Shown here one piece after another: positions 31,744 to 40,561 of a stretch of DNA of 43,230 nt. The number at the start of each line of letters is the position of its first letter. The stretch's first letter is position 1. The notes under the pieces were generated by a model. The model made no database searches. It was not told the DNA's origin and saw only the letters and a list, made by a program, of their open reading frames with translations. Origin of the DNA: Treponemataceae bacterium (GTDB lineage: Bacteria; Spirochaetota; Spirochaetia; Treponematales; Treponemataceae); the NCBI GenBank assembly GCA_024402495.1, contig JAKSTR010000017.1, positions 1 through 43,230 of the forward strand, given 5' to 3'. The position numbers were made by a program, and so were the translations under genes.

Positions 31744-34700
31744 TCATTCTCTCCATACATTTTCAACGTAAGGCTGTTCTTTAATGCCTGCCAGAAAGTC
31801 GCTGGTAGAAGGAACTGTCATCTGCTGGTTTGCCATAACGATATATGGTTTTCCCCATGCTTCTATATGAAAATATACGCAGCAATTGCCCTGCTGGGCA
31901 AATAAAAAGTCCTTTAATTCCTGCAAATCCCGTTCGCTGTGTACGCCGTTCTGCAGTTGAATGTGAACTTCGCTTATGGATTTTTCCTTAAGTTCTTCCG
32001 GTGCAATAACATCGTCAATTAAAAAGCTTGGTGTATCGCGGCTGGTATCTACTTTGCCGGTAAAACCGTAAACCCTGTCAATCTGAACCCTGCCGGCAAC
32101 TTTTTCCCATGTTTTAGGAAAGAACGTTAAATCGATTTCGCCGTTTATGTCTTCAAACTGACCGAAAGCCATTGTTTTTTCTTTTTTGGTAACAAAAGGC
32201 CTCAGTCCTTTAAGCATTCCTACGATTGTATAGCTTTTGTCTTTCTGGGCACGGTCCGGGGTTGCTACGTTAAAGGTTTCTGCCTTTTCAATAATGTCCC
32301 GGTATTCGTCCAAAGGGTGTCCCGAAAGATAGAAGCCGATAAGTTCTTTTTCGGAAGCAAGTTTTTCCTGAAGCGTCCATTCGGGCAAAAGGTCAAACTT
32401 GAAGTCGTCAAATTCTTTTTCGCCGGCTTCTTCAAAAAGGCTTACCTGACCATAAAGTTTCTGCTGCTTTTTGTTTTCAGCGTATTCAACGGCACGTTCC
32501 ATATTAGCAATAAGCGTACTGCGCGAAATGGTGTTTTCGCTGCCAAAATTGTCAAAGCAGCCGGTTTTTATCATAACTTCAATAGCCTTTCTGTTTATGG
32601 CGTGCAAATCGCAGCGGTCTAAAAAGTTCATAAAGTCGGTATACGGACCGTTTTTCTCGCGCTCGGATACGATTGCGTCAACCGCACCTTCGCCGACACC
32701 CTTAATTCCGCCAAGACCAAACCGGATTTCGTTGTCCGGCGTTACGGTAAAGTTCAGTTCGCTTTCGTTTACGTCCGGGCCAAGCACCTGAATTTTCATA
32801 ACCTTGCATTCTTCCATGAATTTCTGAACTTCGCTGATGCTGTCTTTGCTTATCGTAAGGTTGGCAGCAAGATATTCGGCAGGGAAGTGTGCCTTAAGAT
32901 AGCCGGTCTGGTATGCAACCCAGGCGTAGCAGGCGGCGTGGCTTTTGTTGAATGCGTAGGAAGCAAAAGATTCCCAGTCTTTCCAGATTTTCTGAAGGGT
33001 TTCTTTCAGCTTTTCGTCTGACATTTCTTCTTTTAAGCCGTCGCGGATATGCGGATTTTTCAGCGCGCCTTCTATGAATTTAGGTTTCAGCTGTTCCAGC
33101 ATTGCAAATATTTTTTTACCCATTGCCTTACGCAGAGAGTCTGACTGACCGCGCGTAAAGCCTGCAAGCAGACGCGAAAGGAGCATTACCTGTTCCTGAT
33201 AAACCGTAACGCCGTAGGTGTCGCCAAGGTATTTTTCCATAATCGGCAGGTCGTACTTAATTTCTTCACGGCCGTGCTTGCGGTTAATGAAGGTAGGAAT
33301 GTACGCAATAGGCCCCGGACGATACAGGGCGTTCATGGCGATAAGGTCTGTAATTACGGTAGGTTTAAGTTCTTTAAGGTATTTCTGCATACCCGGACTT
33401 TCAAACTGGAACACCCCGATTGTGCGCCCTTCGCCGAACAGTTTGTAAGTAAGCTCGTCGTCCAAAGGTATGTGGTCAATGTCTACGTCAATGCCTCTGG
33501 TTTTTTTAACGTACTGTATGGTGGTTTTTATAAGCGTAAGGGTAATAAGCCCCAAAAAGTCCATTTTGATAAGCCCGACGCTTTCAATAACGTGACCGTC
33601 GTACTGGGTAACAAGCACGTCGCGGTCGGTTTCCTTATCTTTTACGGTACACATGGGCGCAAAATTGGTAAGGTCGTCTGCGCCAATAATTACACCGCAG
33701 GCGTGAATGCCAACCTGACGGTTGGTGTCTTCCAGCTGTTCGGCGTATTCGCACATGGTGGAAATATTTCTGTTTTCGGAAAAACGGGCGTTTTTCAGTT
33801 CCGGAACGTATTTAAAGCAGTTTTTAAGCTTTACTTTAGGCGGCTTTTTACCCGAAGAAGCAAAGGTTTTTCCGGTTTCCGGGTCTATGTAATCGTCAAA
33901 TTTATCCGGCACAAGTTTTTTCAGCCGGTTTACTTCTTCCAGCGGTACTTTTTGAACGCGTGCTACGTCGGCAAGCGCCGATTTTGTAGCCATCGTGCCG
34001 TAAGTGATGATGCGCGCTACCTTTTCTGCGCCGTATTTTTTCGTAACCCATTCAATAATCTTGCCGGTATCTTCAAAGTCTACGTCAATATCAGGCAAAG
34101 AAATACGGTCAGGGTTCAAAAAGCGTTCAAACAGAAGGTCGTATGTAAGCGGGTCAATATCTGTAATTTTAAGGCAGTAGGCAACTACGGAACCGGCAGC
34201 AGAACCGCGGCCAGGACCTACGAACATACCCAGCTCTTCGCGGGCGGCGCGGATATAGTCCTGAACGATGAGGAAGTAACCGGGGAAACCCATGGTTTTC
34301 ATGATGTGGAGTTCAAATACTATCTGGTCTTTTGCCCTCTGTTCCAGTTCTACTTCATAGCGGTTGTTTTCCCCGTCCCAGTTCAGCTTTGCGCCGTAAC
34401 GCATAGCCGCACCTTCCCACGCAAGCTTGCTGAGGTAGTCGGCTTCAAGCTTGATGCGGTAAAGTTTTTCGTATCCGCCAAGATTCTTTATTTTTTTCTC
34501 TGCGTCTTTCTGTGAAAGAACCACCTGACCTTTTTCGTCCCGGGTAAATTCGTTGAAAAGGTCTTCATCGGTAAAACGCCTGCGGTATTGTTCTTCCGTA
34601 CCGAATTCTTCCGGAATATCGTATTTAGGCATGATAGGACCGGAATCGATGGAAAACATTTCTACTTTATTGGCAATTTCAATTGTATTGGCAAGCGCTT

Positions 34701-35670
34701 CAGGATAATCCGGGAAAATTGCCGCCATTTCGTCCGGTGTTTTCAGCCATTCCTGCTTGGTGTACATCATGCTGCGGTTAGGGTCGTCATAATCCTGCCC
34801 GGTAGAAAGGCACACCAGACGCTCGTGGGCTTCTCCGTGGTTTTCTTCTACAAAGTGAACGTCGTTTGTACAGATGATTTTAACGCCGCATTTTCTTGCC
34901 AAATCTACAAGAATCGGGTTTACGTGTTCCTGCCGTTTAAAAGTATCGTAGGAAGCATTTGGCTTGTCTGTTTTGTGCCGCTGAAGTTCAATGTAGTAAT
35001 CGTCGCCAAAAATATTCTTAAACCACATTACGGCTTCTTCTGCGCCTTTTATGTCACCGGCAATAATTTTCTGGGGTATTTCGCCGCCAAGACACGCCGA
35101 ACAGACGATAAGTCCTTCGTGGTATTTTTCAAGAATGTTTTTGTCTATGCGCGGCTTGCCGTAAAAACCGTCCACGTAAGCCTGCGAAGCCAGCTTGCAG
35201 AGGTTCAGGTAGCCTGTCTTGTTTTTTGCCAGCAGAATAAGGTGCCAGCCGTTGCGGTCTGGAATGTAGTCCCTTCCGGTTTCAGGGTCTGTTTCTTTGT
35301 AAGTTTTATCCTTGTCGTGAAGCGTACGGCGGGCGCAGTAGGCTTCGGTTCCAATAATCGGCTTAAACGGAACGAACGCTGCTGCATCGGCTTCAAGTTT
35401 TTTTAGCTTTTCATTCAGTTCGGCAAGCTTTGCTTCGTCCGTAGTTTTTTCAATATCTTCTTTGCAGTCTTTAATTTTTTTCTTTGGGGCGCCGTTTACC
35501 TTGCCTACATAGTCACAGAAATCTTTTATTCCAAACATGCATCCGTGATCGGTAAGAGCCATGGCGCGCATTCCGTTATTCATGCACTTGTCAACAAGGT
35601 CTGGTACTTTAGACATACCATCCAGCATGGAATAGTGCGAGTGTACGTGAAGGTGAACAAATTCGGTCAT
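31744..35670 (-). CDS. dnaE: DNA polymerase III alpha subunit
   Basis: Replicative polymerase, 1308 residues from the ATG at 35670; a longer frame starts 18 codons earlier but without family similarity. The N-terminal PHP domain (FVHLHVHSHYSMLDG, residues 4-18) has its metal-binding histidines. The polymerase palm shows GPGRGSAAGSVVAYCL and the catalytic PDIDVDF with Asp527 and Asp529. Further on come the finger segment (YQEQVMLLSRLLAGFTRGQSDSLRKAMGKK), a helix-hairpin-helix (FGLGGIKGVGEGAVDAIV) and an OB-fold (YTIVGMLKGLRPFVTKKEKTMAFGQFED). It lacks a ribosome binding site; TAAACT lies seven bases before the ATG. Several insertions make it longer than E. coli DnaE (1160). Confidence 0.97.
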   Translation of the reverse strand: MTEFVHLHVHSHYSMLDGMSKVPDLVDKCMNNGMRAMALTDHGCMFGIKDFCDYVGKVNGAPKKKIKDCKEDIEKTTDEAKLAELNEKLKKLEADAAAFVPFKPIIGTEAYCARRTLHDKDKTYKETDPETGRDYIPDRNGWHLILLAKNKTGYLNLCKLASQAYVDGFYGKPRIDKNILEKYHEGLIVCSACLGGEIPQKIIAGDIKGAEEAVMWFKNIFGDDYYIELQRHKTDKPNASYDTFKRQEHVNPILVDLARKCGVKIICTNDVHFVEENHGEAHERLVCLSTGQDYDDPNRSMMYTKQEWLKTPDEMAAIFPDYPEALANTIEIANKVEMFSIDSGPIMPKYDIPEEFGTEEQYRRRFTDEDLFNEFTRDEKGQVVLSQKDAEKKIKNLGGYEKLYRIKLEADYLSKLAWEGAAMRYGAKLNWDGENNRYEVELEQRAKDQIVFELHIMKTMGFPGYFLIVQDYIRAAREELGMFVGPGRGSAAGSVVAYCLKITDIDPLTYDLLFERFLNPDRISLPDIDVDFEDTGKIIEWVTKKYGAEKVARIITYGTMATKSALADVARVQKVPLEEVNRLKKLVPDKFDDYIDPETGKTFASSGKKPPKVKLKNCFKYVPELKNARFSENRNISTMCEYAEQLEDTNRQVGIHACGVIIGADDLTNFAPMCTVKDKETDRDVLVTQYDGHVIESVGLIKMDFLGLITLTLIKTTIQYVKKTRGIDVDIDHIPLDDELTYKLFGEGRTIGVFQFESPGMQKYLKELKPTVITDLIAMNALYRPGPIAYIPTFINRKHGREEIKYDLPIMEKYLGDTYGVTVYQEQVMLLSRLLAGFTRGQSDSLRKAMGKKIFAMLEQLKPKFIEGALKNPHIRDGLKEEMSDEKLKETLQKIWKDWESFASYAFNKSHAACYAWVAYQTGYLKAHFPAEYLAANLTISKDSISEVQKFMEECKVMKIQVLGPDVNESELNFTVTPDNEIRFGLGGIKGVGEGAVDAIVSEREKNGPYTDFMNFLDRCDLHAINRKAIEVMIKTGCFDNFGSENTISRSTLIANMERAVEYAENKKQQKLYGQVSLFEEAGEKEFDDFKFDLLPEWTLQEKLASEKELIGFYLSGHPLDEYRDIIEKAETFNVATPDRAQKDKSYTIVGMLKGLRPFVTKKEKTMAFGQFEDINGEIDLTFFPKTWEKVAGRVQIDRVYGFTGKVDTSRDTPSFLIDDVIAPEELKEKSISEVHIQLQNGVHSERDLQELKDFLFAQQGNCCVYFHIEAWGKPYIVMANQQMTVPSTSDFLAGIKEQPYVENVWRE

Positions 35671-35929
35671 AGGGCAAAGTTTAGCACAAAGCAGGGCAAG
35701 CATAAAGCCACCATACCGGCACACAGAACCTGATTAAGGCACTGGCTGCCAAATTTTATGCGCTTACCGTGCCTTGCCCGCCGAATGTCAGCCTGTTTTG
35801 CATGGTGAATTCGATTTTAAATGGCAGAACCGGTTCTGCATGAAAAAAAATTAAAAAAAATTGAATTTTTTTTGCCAAAAAGTGCGCAAAAATTTTTTTT
35901 GCGCGTATATAGAGGGGTGGAGGCAAAAA

Positions 35930-37015
35930 ATGAAAAAATCAAAAATTTTTCTAACTAAAAAAATTAACTTTTTACTGGCGGCGGCTTTGCTTTTGCTTAT
36001 TCCGGCATTTTTAAGCTGCAACGTATCGTCCGGGTCAACACCCGGCGGCGTAGAAATTTTGCAGGGCGATTTTTCCGCGCCAAAACTGAACGCGGTGGAA
36101 CTTGCAGACAGCCGCCACGTAATTTTAAGTTTTTCAAAGCCGGTAAATGCCCGGAATGTGGAAGTGGGTACTTTAACTCAGGCGCTGGTAGACCAGAATC
36201 TTTTTAACCAGTTTGAAGAACCAATGTCTTCAACCGTAAGCAGCCGCGAAGAAAACACTTTGCTGGTAAGTTTAGACCAGAACACCCAGCCCGGCGTGCC
36301 TTACGGTCTGCGCGGCGAAGTAAGCGACAAAAGCGGCAATACTTTAAGCTTTGCTTCTTACTTTACGGGCTACAACGAAAACGTGCCGAAGCTGATTTTA
36401 AGTGAAATTCAAACCGAATACAGCAAGCCCAAAGCCGAATTTGTAGAACTTTATGCGCAGACCAGCGGAAATTTAGCCGGTGTCTGCATTTACAGCGCCT
36501 ACGACGGCGATGCCAAGCGCGTGGAACTTCCTTCCATTGACGTGAATGCCGGAGAATATATCGTGGTGCACCTGCGCAAGGTAGAAGAAACCTGCGTAAA
36601 CGAAACCGGTTCCAATCTGGCGCTTTCCGGCGGCGCGTATTCCAGCACGGCACGCGATATATGGATGGAAAATGCTTCGGCGCGTTTGGGCAAAACCGAT
36701 GTTATTTTGCTGGAAGAACGAGCCGGCGGAAAAATTATGGACGCCCTTTGTATTGCCGAAAGCAAACACGCCGTATGGCAAAAAGACAGTCAGGCACAGG
36801 CTGCAAAGCGCGCCTTTGACTGCGGCGCGTGGCCAGATGGCAGCGGCATAGAAAATGCGCTTATTGCGGACAAAGTAACGGCAACGCGCACAATTTCGCG
36901 CCAGGGTAATCTTTCCGCGGCAAAACCCTGCGGAAAAAGCGGCTGGATTGTTACCGCAAGCAAGGGCGCTACGCCGGGGCTTCCCAATTCCACAACTGCC
37001 TATGTTGAAAAATAG
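35930..37015 (+). CDS. Lipoprotein with Ig-like and lamin-tail-like domains
   Basis: 361 residues. The ATG at 35930 has GGTGGAGG six bases upstream; the earlier in-frame ATG at 35861 does not. Lipoprotein signal peptide with lipobox AFLS and Cys30. Residues 55-150 look like an Ig-like domain of the SbsA type (LNAVELADSRHVILSFSKPVNARNV to LRGEVSDKSGNTLSFASYF). Residues 155-340 look like a lamin-tail domain (KLILSEIQTEYSKPKAEFVELYA, GVCIYSAYDG, VNAGEYIVVHLR). Such domains occur in bacterial surface proteins and can bind other proteins or DNA; the role here is unknown. It diverges from dnaE. A short GCGCAAAAA/TTTTTGCGC dyad (35884-35904) lies in its leader. Confidence 0.78.
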   Translation: MKKSKIFLTKKINFLLAAALLLLIPAFLSCNVSSGSTPGGVEILQGDFSAPKLNAVELADSRHVILSFSKPVNARNVEVGTLTQALVDQNLFNQFEEPMSSTVSSREENTLLVSLDQNTQPGVPYGLRGEVSDKSGNTLSFASYFTGYNENVPKLILSEIQTEYSKPKAEFVELYAQTSGNLAGVCIYSAYDGDAKRVELPSIDVNAGEYIVVHLRKVEETCVNETGSNLALSGGAYSSTARDIWMENASARLGKTDVILLEERAGGKIMDALCIAESKHAVWQKDSQAQAAKRAFDCGAWPDGSGIENALIADKVTATRTISRQGNLSAAKPCGKSGWIVTASKGATPGLPNSTTAYVEK

Positions 37016-37096
37016 AAAAATGGGCAAGACATCCGGCAAAACTATAAACTTTAATATGTAGGCTTTTAAAAAAGCTGTTGATTTGAATAAAAACGG

Positions 37097-37117
37097 CGTA
37101 AGTTTTACGTTTTTTTG
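37097..37117 (+). terminator. Short terminator after the lamin-tail lipoprotein gene
   Basis: CGTAA (37097-37101) with TTACG (37105-37109), followed by T8. The stem is short but the T-tract is good. Confidence 0.55.
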
Positions 37118-37149
37118 GTTTTTCTAATATCCTTTCATTTAAAAAAGTA

Positions 37150-37224
37150 TGACTCCTTTTTATCGGGGAAGATTAAGTTTTTGGAATCACTTAATCTTCC
37201 CCACCTTTTTATGCCTGAGAGTCA
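37150..37224. repeat. Nested inverted repeat in the 37016-37460 gap
   Basis: A perfect 13-bp stem, GGGGAAGATTAAG (37165-37177) with 37190-37202, lies inside an outer dyad TGACTC (37150-37155) with GAGTCA (37219-37224). No T-tract follows either arm on the plus strand. It could be a structured RNA or a dispersed repeat. The rest of this 445-base gap holds the terminator before it and the U32 promoter after it; no gene was seen. Confidence 0.5.
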
Positions 37225-37342
37225 AAAACTCTGGTTACGGTTTTTTGCACCGTATACGCCGCAATACCGCACAACTGCAATATGTACAGGCGCGCTATAA
37301 TGCGTGCAATATCCTAAAGTTTGCCTGCAAATAAAAAGCCTG

Positions 37343-37439
37343 TTGTAACTTTTTGATATTTTCCATAAAATAAGAAAGTTTCTCGCACGTAAGTTCATTT
37401 TATAAAATGATTTAGTTTCAATATGCCGGAAAGACCGGC
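37343..37439 (+). promoter_or_regulatory. Promoter and leader hairpin of the U32 gene
   Basis: TTGTAA (37343-37348), 17 bases, TAAAAT (37366-37371). About 50 bases into the leader a GC stem GCCGG/CCGGC (37425-37439) is followed by TTTCTTTT, which looks like a small attenuator directly before the ribosome binding site AAGGA (37448-37452). Confidence 0.55.
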
Positions 37440-37460
37440 TTTCTTTTAAGGAAAAATAAT

Positions 37461-39713
37461 ATGGCAGAATTACTGGCACCAGCCGGAAACATTGAAGCAC
37501 TTGATGCCGCCATTGGCGAAGGTGCAGACGCAGTTTACATGGGCTTAAAAACCTTCAACGCCCGTTTACGCACAACCAATTTTGCATGGAACCAATTTGA
37601 AGCGGCAGTTCAGGCGGTACACAGACAGGGAAAAAAAATCTTTGTTACCGTCAACACTGTTCTTGAAGAATACGAATGCGAACGCATGTACCGTTTTCTT
37701 GCATATCTGAACAAAATCGGCCCGGACGGCTTGATTGTTCAGGATTTTGGCGTTGTACGCATGGTACAGCAGTTTTTTCCTAATCTGCGCCTGCACGCTT
37801 CTACCCAGATGAACATTGCCAGCGCAAAAGCCGCCAATACCATGAGCCGCAGCGGAATAAAACGCGTGGTTGTGGCGCGCGAACTTGGGCTGGAAGAAAT
37901 TAAGCAGATTAAGGAACGCACGAACGTTGAAATTGAAACTTTCGTTCACGGTGCGCTGTGCGTAAGCCAAAGTGGCTTGTGCCTTTTTTCCAGCTATCTG
38001 GGCGGAAAATCTGCAAACCGCGGAATGTGTACTCAGGCTTGCCGCCGTTTGTACGATGCCGACAAACCGGAAGGCGTAGAGCAGGGCTATTATTTTTCAC
38101 CTTACGACTTGCAGCTGGTAGACAAAATACCGGATTTGGTGCAGGCGGGTGTTGATTCTTTCAAGATTGAAGGGCGCATGAAAAGCGCCGAATACGTTGG
38201 CAGCGTTGTAGCCGCTTACCGCTATCTGCTTGACAACTGGCAGGAAGATAAAAAAGGTTCCATAGCAACGGCAAAGCGAATGCTTTCTACCGACTTTGCC
38301 CGTGCAAAAACTTCCTACTGGTATTCGCCCTGCAGCGAAGACAGCATGGCAGAAACAATTTTGAATCCGGGGCAGGCTTCCGGTACGGGTATTTATCTGG
38401 GGCAGATTGCCAACGTTAAAAACCTGAAGGCAGATGAAGAAATTGCTGACGCAAAAAGTGCAAAAGTTGCAAACACATCTGCCGGCGGTCATTATGCGCT
38501 GGTAAAAGGCGGCACTTACGACCCGGATGTAGGCGATTCAATCCGCATCCACAAAAAAGACGACAGCGGAAGAATAAGCCACAAAATCAAATCTGTTTAC
38601 GAAGACGGTAACAATACATGGCTGGATATTCCAACCGGCGCCGGCGTTGGCGATGCGGTATATCTTTTGCAGACAAAATCAATGTCAAAACGCTACAAGC
38701 ACGTTCTGCCAAACGATTTAAGCCGTTACCGCAGTCAGCCGGGCGGTCAGCAGCTGCCTATTCTGGACTTGACGCCGGTTGACAAGAACGGCATTTCATA
38801 TTTCCCTGACGGGCTTTACGTGCAGGTTTCTACCGTAAAAGACGTTTTCGTCATTCAGACTGAAAAACCGGTGCGCGTAATTCTGGAATTGAACACCGAA
38901 ACCAAAATTGCCCTGGCAGACGAAAAAGAAAAACTGCCTTTCAGTAAGCGCCAGGTTTTCATTTCGCTGGATCCGTTTATGCCGCAAAAGCTGGAAGACA
39001 GTTTGGAAGAAACTATAAAAACTCTGGTTGAAGACGGTTATACAAACTGGGTTGTAAACAACCCGGCGCATATTGCAATGCTTAGGGCGCACAAAGCAAA
39101 TATGGTTGCAGGCCCGTATCTGTATACTTTTAACCGCTGGGCTGTTTCGTGGCTTGAAAATCAGGGTATTGAAGCCCTGATTACGCCGCTGGAAAATTCC
39201 AAGCGCAATATTGAAGCGACTTTTGAACCGGCTGTGCGCAAAAAGGTAATGATAAGCCTTTTTGCATATCCGGCTTTGTTCAGAATGCGCTTCAAGCTGC
39301 CGGAAAGCTACGACTTTATTTATTTTGCCGACCGTGAAGGCAGCGTATTCAAGGCGCTTTCTACTCCGGACGGTTCTTTTGTATTGCCGGAAAATCCTTT
39401 TTCGATTCTGGACAAGGTTGATACGCTTAAAGATATGGGCTTCAGCCACTTTCTGGTAGATTTGTCTAAAACTACGGTTAAAAAGAACGAGTTCAAGCAG
39501 ATTATGGCTTCGTACCACAGCGGCAAGGTTTTGGACGAAATAAGCCGCTTTAACTGGAAGGACGGTTTTTACAGCCCGGAAAAAATTGAAGCCCAGCGCG
39601 CCATGACCGAACACAACCGCAGGCAGCGCGCGCAGAATGCAGAAAATGCCCAGAACGAGCAGAAACGCGGCAGCGGCGCAAACGGCTATAAAGGCAAGGG
39701 CAGAAAAAAATAA
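37461..39713 (+). CDS. Peptidase U32-family protein (RNA hydroxylase-like)
   Basis: 750 residues. The N-terminal half has the U32 landmarks: ELLAPAGNIEALDAAIGEGADAVYMG, HASTQMNIAS, and the signature ETFVHGALCVSQSGLCLFSSYLGGKSANRGMCTQACR with its cluster of cysteines. SPYDLQLVDKIPDLVQAGVDSFKIEGRMKS follows. Although named as peptidases, members such as E. coli RlhA and TrhP hydroxylate 23S rRNA or tRNA with help from prephenate. The long C-terminal part here (RlhA-like rather than the shorter TrhP) suits a large-subunit rRNA enzyme, but the assignment between the two is uncertain. The last 35 residues are a low-complexity Asn/Gln/Lys tail. AAGGA precedes the ATG. It is transcribed alone. Confidence 0.85.
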   Translation: MAELLAPAGNIEALDAAIGEGADAVYMGLKTFNARLRTTNFAWNQFEAAVQAVHRQGKKIFVTVNTVLEEYECERMYRFLAYLNKIGPDGLIVQDFGVVRMVQQFFPNLRLHASTQMNIASAKAANTMSRSGIKRVVVARELGLEEIKQIKERTNVEIETFVHGALCVSQSGLCLFSSYLGGKSANRGMCTQACRRLYDADKPEGVEQGYYFSPYDLQLVDKIPDLVQAGVDSFKIEGRMKSAEYVGSVVAAYRYLLDNWQEDKKGSIATAKRMLSTDFARAKTSYWYSPCSEDSMAETILNPGQASGTGIYLGQIANVKNLKADEEIADAKSAKVANTSAGGHYALVKGGTYDPDVGDSIRIHKKDDSGRISHKIKSVYEDGNNTWLDIPTGAGVGDAVYLLQTKSMSKRYKHVLPNDLSRYRSQPGGQQLPILDLTPVDKNGISYFPDGLYVQVSTVKDVFVIQTEKPVRVILELNTETKIALADEKEKLPFSKRQVFISLDPFMPQKLEDSLEETIKTLVEDGYTNWVVNNPAHIAMLRAHKANMVAGPYLYTFNRWAVSWLENQGIEALITPLENSKRNIEATFEPAVRKKVMISLFAYPALFRMRFKLPESYDFIYFADREGSVFKALSTPDGSFVLPENPFSILDKVDTLKDMGFSHFLVDLSKTTVKKNEFKQIMASYHSGKVLDEISRFNWKDGFYSPEKIEAQRAMTEHNRRQRAQNAENAQNEQKRGSGANGYKGKGRKK

Positions 39714-39794
39714 GCTGAATTCTTATGAGATATAGCGATGCCGGTAATTGTTCTGCAAACGGTACAAAGCCGGGCGCGCAGACAGCTGGCAGAA

Positions 39795-39860
39795 ACAGAA
39801 AACGGCACAGAATGTGCATTTGCAATAAGCAGGCGCATTCTGTGCCGTTTTCGTTTTTTA
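39795..39860. terminator. Bidirectional terminator between the U32 gene and ssb
   Basis: A 17-bp perfect stem (39798-39814 with 39836-39852) is extended by three more pairs. It is followed by GTTTTTT on the plus strand and preceded by A-rich sequence; it serves converging genes. Confidence 0.85.
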
Positions 39861-39874
39861 AATGATTTCAGGCG

Positions 39875-40333
39875 CTAAAACACAAGTTCTTCTTCCGGCA
39901 AATCGTCGTCAAAATCTGCGTCGTAGTTTGTTTCGCTTTGCATTGGCGGCATTTCGCTTTTCGGCGTGTAAAAGCTGGCATTTTGCGCGCCCTGTTCGGG
40001 TTTGTGCGTTTCGGGCTTAAAATCAATGTGCTCGGCAAGAACTATAATCTTGCTTCTGGTTTTGTTGCTGCTGTCGTGCCAGCGGAGCTGCTTTAATCGC
40101 CCCACAATACGCACGCCTCTTCCTTTCTTGCATTTTTCAGAAACAATTTCTGCCCATTTGTCCCATGTCTGCACGTCAATAAACGAAACGTCCTCTACAA
40201 AGTTTTCGTTTGATTTGTAATAGCGGCTGTTTGCAATTGAAAAAGTGCAAAGGGTTTTGCCGTGGCTGGTAATAGTAACCTGCGGGTCGCGCACGCAGTT
40301 ACCTTCAAGAATGACACTGTTTAGATGCTTCAT
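39875..40333 (-). CDS. ssb: Single-stranded DNA-binding protein
   Basis: 152 residues from the ATG at 40333, chosen for AGGAG upstream; the frame extends nine codons further without support. The OB-fold occupies residues 1-105 (LNSVILEGNCVRDPQVT, FSIANSRYYKS, FIDVQTWDKWAE, GRGVRIVGRLKQLRW). A flexible linker leads to an acidic tip (DDDLPEEELVF), the contact site for replication and repair partners; its last residues differ slightly from the common DDDIPF. It coats single-stranded DNA at forks. The upstream region 40380-40445 is almost pure A/T and has no clear promoter boxes. Confidence 0.93.
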   Translation of the reverse strand: MKHLNSVILEGNCVRDPQVTITSHGKTLCTFSIANSRYYKSNENFVEDVSFIDVQTWDKWAEIVSEKCKKGRGVRIVGRLKQLRWHDSSNKTRSKIIVLAEHIDFKPETHKPEQGAQNASFYTPKSEMPPMQSETNYDADFDDDLPEEELVF

Positions 40334-40462
40334 ATTTGTGCTCCTAAAAATATTTTTCACGCAAGGCGTTCATATCTTTAATTGCGCAAAAAAAAATTTT
40401 TATGCACTTTTTTGAAAAAAAAAATTAAAAAATTTGTAAAAATTTTTCAGCTGGGTTTGCAT

Positions 40463-40512
40463 AAAAAAAAGCCCGCAAGCCTGTAAAAAATTCTTTACGG
40501 GCTTGCGGGCTT
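40463..40512 (-). terminator. Terminator of the GntR-ABC operon
   Basis: A 19-bp stem with one G-U pair (40469-40487 with 40494-40512), followed on the minus strand by a run of T (A8 at 40463-40470). It lies 50 bases after the permease stop. Confidence 0.92.
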
Positions 40513-40561
40513 AAAGGCTTGAACCGTTTTTGAACCGGAAAGTTCTTAAAACGCTTCCGGT

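Noticed and set aside
33274..34515. 413-codon open frame on the plus strand
   Set aside because: It lies fully inside dnaE on the other strand, has Phe/Val/Lys-rich composition typical of an antisense shadow, and has no ribosome binding site or known domain.
34588..35406. 272-codon open frame on the plus strand
   Set aside because: Antisense to dnaE; same reasoning as for the other shadow frames.
37016..37460. tRNA gene or T-box leader in the gap before the U32 gene
   Set aside because: No acceptor/TTC-arm pattern and no T-box sequence; only hairpins and a promoter are visible.
38796..39614. 272-codon open frame on the minus strand
   Set aside because: Antisense to the U32 gene, with shadow composition and no supporting signals.
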